This document shows positions 9,069-18,060 of a stretch of DNA of 61,402 bases, piece after piece. Origin of the DNA: Bacteroidales bacterium (GTDB lineage: Bacteria; Bacteroidota; Bacteroidia; Bacteroidales; UBA1715); assembly GCA_031286165.1 (NCBI GenBank), contig JAITUU010000024.1, positions 1 through 61,402 of the forward strand. Reading direction: 5' to 3'. The position numbers and the translations under genes are program-made. Position 1 is the stretch's first letter; each line of letters starts with the position of its first letter. The notes beneath the pieces were generated by a model that was not told where the DNA came from, did no database searches, and worked only from the letters and a program-made list of their open reading frames with translations.

Positions 9069-9827
9069 ATGGTAAACGTTCAAGGAAAATATGCTTTGAT
9101 AACCGGAGCAAGCAGAGGAGTAGGTAAGCAAATTGCGCTGTGTATGGCAGATTTGGGTTGTCATGTAATTTTACATAGTCGTGAATTGGCGCACACCGCA
9201 GAATTGAAAGCGGAATTGGAGAAAAAAAGTGTGAAAGTATTTGCCGTGCAAGCCGAACTTTCAAATCAAGAGCAGGTGCAGGCTATGCTCAAAGAAATTG
9301 ACAGTCTTGTGCCGCAGGTGGATATAGTGTTCAATAATGCGGCGGTGATGACTAAATATTATCCTGAATTTTGGACTGTGCCGGCAGAGGATTATCGCCT
9401 GAGTTTTGAAACCAACGTGATAGCGATAGTGAATATTTGCCAACATTTTGCTCCGAAAATGATGGCAAACGGGTTTGGAAGATTGGTAAATACTACCAGC
9501 GGAATCCGTCAGGAGCCTGAGTTGGCGGCGTATTCTGCCAGCAAAGCCGCACTCACCAAATATGTGCAAGATATTGCTCCTCGCTTGGAAGGCACCGGCG
9601 TAACCATGAATTTACTCGACCCGGGGTGGCTTCGCACCGACCTTGGCGGACCGCAGGCTCCCAATTCTGTGGAAAGTTCTATTCCGGGCGCAGTGCTGCC
9701 TGCTTTACTTGAAAACGGCGTGAGTGGTGCATGGTTCAGTGCGCAGGATTATACAGGCATGAGTATAGAAAAAGCCGTAGAAAAAGCAAGCATGGTGAAA
9801 AATCCGTTGCTTTGTGTGCCGGCGTAA
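9069..9827 (+). CDS. Short-chain dehydrogenase/reductase, SDR family
   Basis: A 252-residue Rossmann-fold oxidoreductase of the classical SDR type. The cofactor motif TGASRGVGKQIA (residues about 13-24), the NNAA motif (in IVFNNAAVM), the catalytic serine in LVNTTSGIR and the YSASKAAL motif with Tyr and Lys are all present. The PGW segment after the active site is typical. The substrate cannot be told from sequence, although the LLDPGWLRTDLGG stretch resembles 3-oxoacyl-ACP reductase-like and sugar-modifying members. The gene stands alone: divergent from purC and convergent with the PKD/CHU_C gene, with its own promoter and a strong shared terminator. Confidence 0.85.
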   Translation: MVNVQGKYALITGASRGVGKQIALCMADLGCHVILHSRELAHTAELKAELEKKSVKVFAVQAELSNQEQVQAMLKEIDSLVPQVDIVFNNAAVMTKYYPEFWTVPAEDYRLSFETNVIAIVNICQHFAPKMMANGFGRLVNTTSGIRQEPELAAYSASKAALTKYVQDIAPRLEGTGVTMNLLDPGWLRTDLGGPQAPNSVESSIPGAVLPALLENGVSGAWFSAQDYTGMSIEKAVEKASMVKNPLLCVPA

Positions 9828-9842
9828 GGAGTTAGGAATTAG

Positions 9843-9881
9843 AAAAAGAGGCTGTTCACTTGTTGAACAGCCTCTTTTTTT
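9843..9881. terminator. Bidirectional terminator between SDR gene and surface-protein gene
   Basis: A perfect 11-bp stem (gaggctgttca 9848-9858 with tgaacagcctc 9864-9874) and a 5-base loop are flanked by an A run on the left and a T run on the right, so it can serve both converging genes. Nearly the same stem recurs at 60963-61001. Confidence 0.85.
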
Positions 9882-9888
9882 ATAGTCT

Positions 9889-12800
9889 TTACCGCAACAA
9901 TGTAATATACCCCTTTACAAATTGGTTTTCATTTTTGCTGTCTATATAGCGAATGGTGTATGAGTAAGTTTCCATCGGTTGGTCTTTGCCGTTGTAGCGA
10001 CCGTCCCAGCCGTGATTGAGGTCGTTGCTTTCAAAAATTAATTGCCCCCAGCGGTTGTAAATGCGCAATTCCAAAAATTCTTTGATACCCCAACCGCGCA
10101 CAAAGGCTATATCGTTGTTGCCATCGCCATTGGGCGTAAATGCTTGTGGTAGAGCGGCTTTTGTTTCTACTACTATGAGGAATTTAATATTTTCACTTTC
10201 TTCAAAGCAGCCCAGCGTGTCGTACATACGAATGGTGTATTGCACATCGAGCGGAAAATCCAAACAACTCGGCGTACCGGCAGAACCACATTCTAAGTGA
10301 ATATTGGGGCTGATACAATTCGTACAACTCAAAAAATCGCTCGGAGACCATTCATATATCGTGCCGTCTATGGGCGTATTGTTCACATTGTAAATTTGCC
10401 CTGCAATTAATTTTGAATCGGGTCGCGATGCCAAAATCATTTCATGCGGTGTGCGATAATAGAGCAGAGCCGAATCGGGTGCACCTTGATAGCGCGGACG
10501 CTGTTGCACAAATACAAACAAACTATCGTGTTCCACACAGCCGTATTGCGACACTATTTCGGCGTAAGCCTTGCCGGAATGAGGTGGTGTGTGCAGTGTA
10601 GTGGGTGCGTTCGGGTGGCTGAAATGTTGCTTGGGTGTCCACGAAATGCTGCTGAAATCGCCCTGTGCGTTGATAGTAATATGTTCTCCCACGCAAATTA
10701 CGCTATCGTAATCGAATTGCATGGTGGGTTTTGGAAAAAAGTAGAGTTTTTTCGAGGTTTCATCGTTACACACCACGCCATCTATGCTCAGGCTCACTTC
10801 GTAGGGTGTTTTTTTGTCGGCAAAGGTGTGTGTAGGATTTTGGTCGGTTGAGGTAGTGCCATCGCCAAAATTCCAGCGGTAGGAATTTGCTTTTGCACCT
10901 ACCGAAGTATTGATAAAATTCACGGTGCGCGGTGCGCAACCAATACTATCCAAATCGCCGATGCCGCGCAAAAAGTTTGCTTCCACCGGATGCAGTTCTA
11001 TGAGTTGGAAAATATCGCGAGGTTTACAGTTGGGTGCATCTACTATATATTGCACGCGAAAACGCTCATTGTCGGTATCGGGCAGGGTGGAATATGCGTG
11101 GGTAGTTTGTTCCAAATTGGTAAAATTCATCACACCATCGCCAAAACTCCAATACGATGTGTAGGCATCTACATTCACGGCATGGGTGCGGGTAAAAGTT
11201 ACATCTTCGTTCACGCAGAGTAAATATTTATCGGCTTCAAATTCTACTTCGTAGCCCGGCACTATAATTTGCTGCCGTGCGGTGTCGATTTCGCAACCAT
11301 AGTAATTACTATGGGTAATGAGTTCTATATTTTGCGTTCCGTAATTTAAAAAAGTAATTGCTCGCGGAATATTTGCGTTCGATACAAGTGTACGCGCGCC
11401 ATCGTCTGTTTTATACCATTCGGTAGATTTGTATTTCCCTGAATACCAAGCATTGTCTATGTAGGTGATAAATACTTGACCTGGTTCTTTGCATTTATCC
11501 ATATCGCGAATCATAATTTGTGCCGACACATCTTTTACTTCAATGGCAGAAGTGGTGGTTGCCGTACATTCGCGCGTAGCGTCAATAGGGCTAACGCTAT
11601 ACGCCGTGAGCGAAATAGTGAATTTTCCCGGAATACTTTCTTGGGTGTAGCGATGCCGCACTGTGTCGGATAAAATATATTCCGGTTGGGGATTGGAAGG
11701 GTTGCCGGTAATAGTGCTGCCATCGCCAAAATCCCAGGTAAAGGTGTGAATATTGTTGTCGTATGCCGGGTTAGAAAAATCGCGCGTGATAATAGCATCG
11801 TGATTGAGGCAGAGTTGCGGTGTGGCTACGGTGAATTTTGAATTTGGCACAATAGGTTTTATGTAATTTTGCTTGGTAATAGTGCTCACACAACCCAAAA
11901 TATCCTGCACTTTGAGCGAAGGCGATACCAATCCTTCTTCGGTGTATTGTGTAACTGCGGTGCTGTCGGTACTTGTTTTGCCATTACCAAAATCCCACCA
12001 GCGGCGCGTTATGGTGGTGTCGGAATCCCACGAAGTGAGGTCGGAAAATTCGGTTGCAAAGGGCAAACAATCCGAAGTAATTGTTGCTTGAAAATTTGCT
12101 TCGGGTTGGTATATTTTTATGGGAATAATTGCCGAAGCCGGGCAGTTGAATACATCGGCAGTAATTACTTCTATGCGGCGAATACTTCTATCATCGAAAT
12201 GAAATCGCATAGTGTCGGCGTAAAATTGCTCGCCATTGCGCAACCAATAGGTTTTCCCCCACTCCACATCTTGCGCAAGATTTCCAATTTGCACAAATGC
12301 CGAATCGCCCAAACATGGTGTAGCATTGGGAACTTTGAAATCGGCTTTAATATCGGTTACTTTTATTTCTACTTTCACTTCGTCTGTGCAATGACAGAGT
12401 GTAGGCGGTGTATTTTCGGGATAGCAAATTTCGTCTTCATTCCATGCTTTTGCAATTATTTCATAATCGCCTCTGCCATCGTTTTCGTAAAAATACGGGT
12501 GAATGGTATCTTGAAAATTTATTTTTACTTCATCGAGATTATGCCCTAAAAACATGGGAGGCACATTCACTCCTTTTTTCTTCAAATACCAATTCAAACC
12601 TTGATTGGGCGAGGAATAATCCACATTGATTTTTTGCCTGAATGAAAAGTTGTAGTGATAATTATCGTTACAATCTTTGGGTGAAGGAAGAATATCGAGA
12701 ATAGGTCCGTGCACATGAATGGTGGTAAATTTATTGTTCACAGAATCATAATCTTGCTGTGGATTGCTTTTACAACCGTGGTCGGAAAGGGTAAACCACA

Positions 12801-14697
12801 CGCTATGTTCACCCACCGAATCGCGGAGCATAGATTCTCCTTGTATCATACCACCCGGTGCTTGGGCGGTATTGTTCGGCATAGGGTAATTATTGGGATA
12901 CCAATGCGGAAAACTTAAAAACAGTGTATCCCACCCGGAGTTCATAGGTGCATCGGGATTTCCATTTACATAATATGATTTTAATTTATCGGAAGCACAC
13001 ATCACTGTGTCGGGAAAAGTAAGGTCGGCACGTGGTTTTTCTCCTGCTTTCACCCATTCTTTTTCGCCGGGTATTTCTTTGGCGTAATCGTAAATCACAC
13101 AGCCTTTGGTGGTGGTTGCTTTCACTGCCGCTTGATACACGCCGCGTTCGGTGTAGGTGTGTCCTGCACTGCCAAATCCGGTGGCATCGGTAGTAAAGGT
13201 GTCGTTCTCATAGTTAAAATCCCATTCTATTTTTGCAATATCATCGCGCGTGGTGTTGTAGGTGCTAACTTCGCCAAAGGCTGCCGAAAGTGGTACGCAA
13301 CCACTATTTTTAGTGAGAAGTGAAAGTTCTATGGTGGGAAATACCAATTCTATATTGTTTGGTTTTAAAAGTGAATCGCGGCAACTATTGGGTGAAGTTA
13401 CATACAGCGCATCACTATACAGCCCTTCGGAAGCAAAGGAATATGAAGGGGTTTGCCCGTGCAGCGTATCGCCATTGATAATCCACATGAACGATGAATT
13501 TGGAATGTTGCTATTGGCATTATATGGAACAATTGCTTGTTCGCAGAAAAATTCATCGCTGGGTGAGTAGCCTATTTGCAGCGGAACTTCCACTTCAAAC
13601 GATTTTGTGATACTTTTGGTACATACGCCGTTATTGACCGTGAGTTTTACTTGTTTCAGTCCACTCGAAAGTTCCGATTTGGAGAATGTTTTTTTTGTGC
13701 CGTCCACACTGCCATCGGCTCCATAATCCCACGAATAGGAAATTGTGCTATTTGCCGGCAGGGAATTGTCGGTAAAGGTAATTTCGCCGTGGCAGGCTTT
13801 ATTGCCGCTTATTGGTTTTATTTCATCGGCAATGGTAAAATCGGGTTGATAATCTATCAATCGAATTGTTTGCGAAGCGGTTGCCTCACATTCGTGAATA
13901 GATGTGTTTTTGAGTTGCGCATAGTAGGTGCCGTAGCCATTGTAGGTGTGCGAAGGATTTTTTGTGGTAGTATTCGTACTTCCATCGCCAAAAATCCATT
14001 CAAAGTGGTCTAAATTCGGGTCGGCAGGGCTGGTGTTGGTAAACTGCACTTGTAAATACGGGTCGCATACGCTGTTTTTATCGGAGGTAAAACTCGTGGT
14101 TGGAGCATCGTTGTATGTAGTAACCTGTATGGTGTGTCGCTCGCGATTGGTACAGCCGTTGGCATCGGTTACGGCACAAAATATATTGTGCGTAGCAGGA
14201 TAGGTAAAACTATGAGCCGGCGGCGTTTCCATAGGGTAGGTAGAGCCGTCCGATACAATCCACATATATGAAACTATGGGAGAATCGCTTGTTTTTGAAG
14301 TAATTGAAAATTGAAACGGTTTATATACGCAACCTTCGGTTTTGCTGGCGGTAATTTGCACATCGGGGTCGCGAAATGCTTGAATTTGTTTAGAAACACT
14401 TCCTACCAATACATTTGTTACCGGGTCAAATGCCTTCATTTGTGCCGTGTAAATGCCGGGCTGTAAATAAGAATTTTCCACCTGATAGGTTTCTGTTGAA
14501 AATTTTCCCGCTTCCACCACCCATTCGTAGCGATAATTGCCTATAATTGTAGGGTCGGTGGTATTGGTAAATGTTACTAACAAAGGAGTGCACCCTTTGT
14601 TAGTCGAAAGGCTGAAATCAAAAGATTGCTGGGCAACAAGAGATGTTGCCATACAATGAAAAAATATTAAAAATAAACGAAGTTTGTGGTATTTCAT
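9889..14697 (-). CDS. Large secreted PKD-repeat protein with type B T9SS (CHU_C) sorting domain
   Basis: A 1602-residue surface protein. A signal peptide (residues 1-22, ending SLVAQ) is followed by many PKD-type Ig domains recognised by WDFGDGST-like and PxHTF motifs (for example EWIFGDGSTNTT, WNFGDGTTST), about ten to twelve over most of the length. The last ~85 residues form the gliding-motility C-terminal domain (PQAFTPNGDGNND, LRIYNRWGQLIFES, WDGRYNG), the type B signal recognised by the T9SS, which typically needs a PorP/SprF partner; such a gene is transcribed divergently at 14820. The start is ATG 14697: an upstream TTG at 14715 lies inside a perfect TACATTTGC promoter element and cannot be the start. 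The function is probably adhesion or surface structure; the ligand is unknown. Confidence 0.85.
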   Translation of the reverse strand: MKYHKLRLFLIFFHCMATSLVAQQSFDFSLSTNKGCTPLLVTFTNTTDPTIIGNYRYEWVVEAGKFSTETYQVENSYLQPGIYTAQMKAFDPVTNVLVGSVSKQIQAFRDPDVQITASKTEGCVYKPFQFSITSKTSDSPIVSYMWIVSDGSTYPMETPPAHSFTYPATHNIFCAVTDANGCTNRERHTIQVTTYNDAPTTSFTSDKNSVCDPYLQVQFTNTSPADPNLDHFEWIFGDGSTNTTTKNPSHTYNGYGTYYAQLKNTSIHECEATASQTIRLIDYQPDFTIADEIKPISGNKACHGEITFTDNSLPANSTISYSWDYGADGSVDGTKKTFSKSELSSGLKQVKLTVNNGVCTKSITKSFEVEVPLQIGYSPSDEFFCEQAIVPYNANSNIPNSSFMWIINGDTLHGQTPSYSFASEGLYSDALYVTSPNSCRDSLLKPNNIELVFPTIELSLLTKNSGCVPLSAAFGEVSTYNTTRDDIAKIEWDFNYENDTFTTDATGFGSAGHTYTERGVYQAAVKATTTKGCVIYDYAKEIPGEKEWVKAGEKPRADLTFPDTVMCASDKLKSYYVNGNPDAPMNSGWDTLFLSFPHWYPNNYPMPNNTAQAPGGMIQGESMLRDSVGEHSVWFTLSDHGCKSNPQQDYDSVNNKFTTIHVHGPILDILPSPKDCNDNYHYNFSFRQKINVDYSSPNQGLNWYLKKKGVNVPPMFLGHNLDEVKINFQDTIHPYFYENDGRGDYEIIAKAWNEDEICYPENTPPTLCHCTDEVKVEIKVTDIKADFKVPNATPCLGDSAFVQIGNLAQDVEWGKTYWLRNGEQFYADTMRFHFDDRSIRRIEVITADVFNCPASAIIPIKIYQPEANFQATITSDCLPFATEFSDLTSWDSDTTITRRWWDFGNGKTSTDSTAVTQYTEEGLVSPSLKVQDILGCVSTITKQNYIKPIVPNSKFTVATPQLCLNHDAIITRDFSNPAYDNNIHTFTWDFGDGSTITGNPSNPQPEYILSDTVRHRYTQESIPGKFTISLTAYSVSPIDATRECTATTTSAIEVKDVSAQIMIRDMDKCKEPGQVFITYIDNAWYSGKYKSTEWYKTDDGARTLVSNANIPRAITFLNYGTQNIELITHSNYYGCEIDTARQQIIVPGYEVEFEADKYLLCVNEDVTFTRTHAVNVDAYTSYWSFGDGVMNFTNLEQTTHAYSTLPDTDNERFRVQYIVDAPNCKPRDIFQLIELHPVEANFLRGIGDLDSIGCAPRTVNFINTSVGAKANSYRWNFGDGTTSTDQNPTHTFADKKTPYEVSLSIDGVVCNDETSKKLYFFPKPTMQFDYDSVICVGEHITINAQGDFSSISWTPKQHFSHPNAPTTLHTPPHSGKAYAEIVSQYGCVEHDSLFVFVQQRPRYQGAPDSALLYYRTPHEMILASRPDSKLIAGQIYNVNNTPIDGTIYEWSPSDFLSCTNCISPNIHLECGSAGTPSCLDFPLDVQYTIRMYDTLGCFEESENIKFLIVVETKAALPQAFTPNGDGNNDIAFVRGWGIKEFLELRIYNRWGQLIFESNDLNHGWDGRYNGKDQPMETYSYTIRYIDSKNENQFVKGYITLLR

Positions 14698-14711
14698 AAA
14701 ATTATATTTTC

Positions 14712-14720
14712 GCAAATGTA
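14712..14720 (-). promoter_or_regulatory. -7 promoter element of the CHU_C surface-protein gene
   Basis: The minus strand reads TACATTTGC, an exact match to TAnnTTTGC, with only 14 bases between its end and the ATG at 14697. This position decides the start codon of the downstream gene. Confidence 0.7.
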
Positions 14721-14819
14721 AAATTTTTCAATAAAAGTAACGTATTATACAAATAAAATATTGATTTTTGTGCGATTTTTATTTCGTTCAACATCACACG
14801 CAAATTAAAACTCATATTC

Positions 14820-15821
14820 TTGAAAAAAATTGTATTCATTATTAGTATAGTCTGTTTTTATGGACAAATAGTTGCACAGGATTTGCATTTTTCGCAATTT
14901 TATGCCTCGCCGCTCACGCTCAATCCGGCGCATACGGGTTGGTACAATGGCGATTTTCGTATAGCGGCAAATTATCGCACGCAGTGGAAGGCTATTGATT
15001 CTAAGCCATTTTCTACCTGTGCACTTGGGGTGGAAAAGCAATTTTCGCAGTACTTGAATTTTTATTCGGTGGGTTTGCAATTATTGAGCGATGAATCGGG
15101 TTACGTGGGTTTGCGGGTTCACAAAGCCTTGCTTTCGGGTTCCTACGCACGCAATATCAATGGACATAGTATTTCGCTGGGTATTCAGGGAGGTGCGGTG
15201 TATAAAAATACCAACATTGGTCGTTATACCTATGATGAACAATTTGATTTGGGTGGAAATTCTGTATTCAATCCCGAATTTCCTATATCTGAAATTTCGC
15301 GCGACCCTATTTTGTATCCGGTGTTTCATGCGGGAATATTGTGGAGTAAAACATTTAACGGAAAATTTGCTCCCGAAGTGGGATTGGCGTTTTTCAATGT
15401 GAATGCACCCGAAGATTCGTTTTACAACAAAGGAAATCGCTTGCCGCTGCGCACAAGTTTTTCTGTTGGCGGCGATTTTACGGTGTCGCCAAGCATTATT
15501 ATACAACCTACTATACTATATATGGTAGAAACTCAGGCGAAAGAATTTTTGTGCGGCAGTAATGTGGTGTACACCAATTTCGATAAAGTGAAACCTTTTG
15601 TGGGAACTTTCATGCGCTACGGTGGTTACACCAATTTCGATGCGTGGGCGTGGGTGCTTGGTGCTCGCTATGGGCAGTGGCGCGCTGGCGTGAGTTACGA
15701 TTTCAATATTTCTTCGCTCCACGTAGCCACTCACGGCAGAGGTGCTTTGGAATTTTCACTCGTGTATATTACTCCCAGCGCACGCAATAGTATGATTAAA
15801 ATTCCTTGCGATAGATTGTAG
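14820..15821 (+). CDS. PorP/SprF family type IX secretion membrane protein
   Basis: A 333-residue outer-membrane protein of the PorP/SprF family. A signal peptide covers residues 1-19 (ending GQIVAQ), and the mature start has the family signature DLHFSQFYASPLTLNPAHTG, followed by NYRTQWKAI and alternating amphipathic strands of a beta-barrel (for example WVLGARYGQWRAGVSYDFN near the end). PorP/SprF proteins work with the T9SS in export or attachment of type B cargo, and the divergent neighbour has such a domain, so it is the likely partner. The only start with a good signal peptide is TTG 14820; no in-frame ATG precedes it. The gene heads a module with two OmpA/TPR/PD40 genes. Confidence 0.88.
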   Translation: MKKIVFIISIVCFYGQIVAQDLHFSQFYASPLTLNPAHTGWYNGDFRIAANYRTQWKAIDSKPFSTCALGVEKQFSQYLNFYSVGLQLLSDESGYVGLRVHKALLSGSYARNINGHSISLGIQGGAVYKNTNIGRYTYDEQFDLGGNSVFNPEFPISEISRDPILYPVFHAGILWSKTFNGKFAPEVGLAFFNVNAPEDSFYNKGNRLPLRTSFSVGGDFTVSPSIIIQPTILYMVETQAKEFLCGSNVVYTNFDKVKPFVGTFMRYGGYTNFDAWAWVLGARYGQWRAGVSYDFNISSLHVATHGRGALEFSLVYITPSARNSMIKIPCDRL

Positions 15822-15876
15822 GATTTAGACACAAGATAACAGACACAAGACCATTAGATAAGATAACAGATAGAAC
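15822..15876. repeat. Short-repeat tract between porP-like gene and OmpA gene
   Basis: Variants of agacacaagat and agataacaga are repeated (roughly four units in 55 bp). The same word family appears at 23517-23550 and, inverted, around 26230-26250. Confidence 0.5.
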
Positions 15877-17970
15877 GTGAAAAAAATTAGTGCCATAGTA
15901 TTTTCCCTTATAGTGTGCGTAAGTATTGTAGTAGCGCAAAAAACGCCTACGCAAAATATGAATCTTCCGGCGCATAAACTCAAACGCTTGGGTTATAATT
16001 CCTTGCAGTTTGGCGACACGTATTCTGCCATAGAATATTTTGAGGCATATTTGGCAAAAAAACAAAATGTGCACGTGCAATATTCCCTTGCCGAAAGTTA
16101 TCGCGCAGCCCGCAATTACAAAGCCGCTCGCGATTTATATGCCGAAGTATATGACCAAAAACCAAACGCATATCCGCTGGCACTCTACTATAAAGCAACG
16201 CTTTTGAAAACCGAAAAACGCTACGACGAAGCGCGAGTGCTTTTTCAGCAATTCAAAAAATCGGGTGCGGCACAAGTGAATGGCATTGATTATAAAAAAC
16301 TTACAACCTTGCAAATTCAGTCCTGCGATAGTGCATTGCAATTGCTTAAAAATCAGAAAAATACCGACATTACTCATGCCGACGATGCTATTAATAAAGC
16401 ATCAATAGAATTTTCGCCGCAGTATTTGAGCGATAGTGTGTTGCTTTTTGCATCGCTTCGCAGCGACACCATACTCTACACCGTAGTGGATAGAGAAAAA
16501 GGGAAATTTCCGCAGCGAAAATTTTACACTGCGCGGCTCGGTGCGAAGGAATGGGGTTTTGTGGGCGAATGGGCAGATGCACGGAATTTAACCGAAGAGG
16601 ATGAACAAGTGGGCAATGGTACATTTTCACTCGACAAACGCCGATTTTACTTTACGCGCTGCGTTACCAACAATCAGTTTCATGCCGAGTGCGCACTCTA
16701 TGTGAGCGAAAAAATGGGGCGCACGTGGGGAAAACCCGATAAGTTACCCGAAAAAATTAATATGAAGGGCTATCAAAACACGCAACCCACTATAGGCATT
16801 AATTCCAAAACGAACAACGAAGTGCTCTATTTTGTGAGCAATCGCCCCGGCGGAAAAGGCGGTATGGATATTTGGTTCAGCGAATATCAAAAAAGTAAAG
16901 GTGAGTGGACAGAAGCAAAAAATGCAGGAAATGCCATAAACACTCCCGGAGATGAACTTTCACCGTTTTTCGATGCCAAAACGCGCGTGCTGTATTTCAG
17001 TTCCAATGGCTTGCCCGGTTTGGGCGAATTGGATATTTTTAAAGCAACCGGCGAATTGGGGAAATGGATTTCGGTGGAAAATGTGGGTGCCCCTGTTAAT
17101 TCTCCCTTCGATGACCTATATTATGTGCTCCACCCGAACCGCGAAGATGGGGTGTTTACATCGAATCGCACCGGCGCGGTTACTGCTCTGCACGAACACT
17201 GCTGCGATGATATTTATTTTTTCCACATTAATAATGTAATAAACCTTACCACCGGCGGACTTGTGAAACAAAAATTGAACGAACAAGTGAAAAATTTACT
17301 TGAAAATCAACCCGAAACTCCCGCTACGCCTGCTGCGAATATTCCCGTAACGCTCTATTCCATAGACGAAAAAACAAAAGAAAAAGCCGTAGTTGCTCAG
17401 CAAAAAACCGCTACCGATGGCAGTTATCATTTTGATATAGAGGCGAATAAAAACTATGAAATAGAAGTGGAAGGTCCGCGCAAACCAAATCCTACGCTCG
17501 TATTTAATACCAAAAATACCAAAGAATCGGCGAATGTGCCCCAAACAGACGTGGTGATAGAATATATTCCCAACATACCATTTATTATAAAAAATATTTA
17601 CTACGATTTCGATAAATCGAACCTTCGCAAAGAATCGGAAACAGTACTCGATACCACACTTCTGGTTATTTTACGCGAAAATCCTACCATTATTGTAGAA
17701 ATCAGCAGCCACACCGATAGCAAAGGCGAAGACGATTATAATATGAAACTCTCGCAACGCCGCGCCGAAAGCGTGGTGAACTACTTAATTAAAAACGGAA
17801 TAGATAAACAACGCCTTGTGGCACGCGGCTACGGCGAAACTCGCCCCATAGCATCGAACCAAAATCCCGACGGCAGCGATAACCCCGAAGGACGGCAAAA
17901 AAACCGCCGAACAGAGTTCAAAATTATAGGTACAATTAATAACTACGAAAAAATTATCTACGAAGAATAA
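15877..17970 (+). CDS. OmpA-family protein with TPR, PD40 propeller and regulatory-like domain (PorE-like architecture), copy 1
   Basis: A 697-residue envelope protein. In order: signal peptide (1-20, ending VVAQ); TPR-like helices (about 30-150, with YYKATLLKTEKRYDEARVLF); PD40/WD40-like propeller blades (about 165-440, with EVLYFVSNRPGGKGGMDIW and VLYFSSNGLPGLGELDIF); a carboxypeptidase-regulatory-like beta domain (about 485-550); and an OmpA C-terminal peptidoglycan-binding domain (about 565-690, with SSHTDSKG, LSQRRAESV and NRRTEF). PorE of Porphyromonas has this domain set and links the T9SS to peptidoglycan. Unlike PorE, no lipobox cysteine is seen. The start is GTG 15877, the only one that gives a clean signal peptide. 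A close paralogue follows at 18061. Confidence 0.85.
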   Translation: MKKISAIVFSLIVCVSIVVAQKTPTQNMNLPAHKLKRLGYNSLQFGDTYSAIEYFEAYLAKKQNVHVQYSLAESYRAARNYKAARDLYAEVYDQKPNAYPLALYYKATLLKTEKRYDEARVLFQQFKKSGAAQVNGIDYKKLTTLQIQSCDSALQLLKNQKNTDITHADDAINKASIEFSPQYLSDSVLLFASLRSDTILYTVVDREKGKFPQRKFYTARLGAKEWGFVGEWADARNLTEEDEQVGNGTFSLDKRRFYFTRCVTNNQFHAECALYVSEKMGRTWGKPDKLPEKINMKGYQNTQPTIGINSKTNNEVLYFVSNRPGGKGGMDIWFSEYQKSKGEWTEAKNAGNAINTPGDELSPFFDAKTRVLYFSSNGLPGLGELDIFKATGELGKWISVENVGAPVNSPFDDLYYVLHPNREDGVFTSNRTGAVTALHEHCCDDIYFFHINNVINLTTGGLVKQKLNEQVKNLLENQPETPATPAANIPVTLYSIDEKTKEKAVVAQQKTATDGSYHFDIEANKNYEIEVEGPRKPNPTLVFNTKNTKESANVPQTDVVIEYIPNIPFIIKNIYYDFDKSNLRKESETVLDTTLLVILRENPTIIVEISSHTDSKGEDDYNMKLSQRRAESVVNYLIKNGIDKQRLVARGYGETRPIASNQNPDGSDNPEGRQKNRRTEFKIIGTINNYEKIIYEE

Positions 17971-17977
17971 AAAAAAA

Positions 17978-18009
17978 TTGTGTCAGTTCAAAAAATAATA
18001 CTACATTTG
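17978..18009 (+). promoter_or_regulatory. Promoter of the second OmpA/TPR/PD40 gene
   Basis: TTG (17978-17980), a 21-bp spacer and TACATTTG (18002-18009) fit the Bacteroidota promoter. It implies that copy 2 can be transcribed separately from copy 1. Confidence 0.6.
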
Positions 18010-18060
18010 AGGCGTTTTTTTATGGTAGATAGAGTACTCATTATTAATTATTACAAATAG

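Noticed and set aside
9889..14697. Plus-strand frames such as 10444-10851 and 11869-12549 opposite the CHU_C gene
   Set aside because: They are antisense shadows of a coding region with clear PKD and sorting domains; no signals or family similarity.
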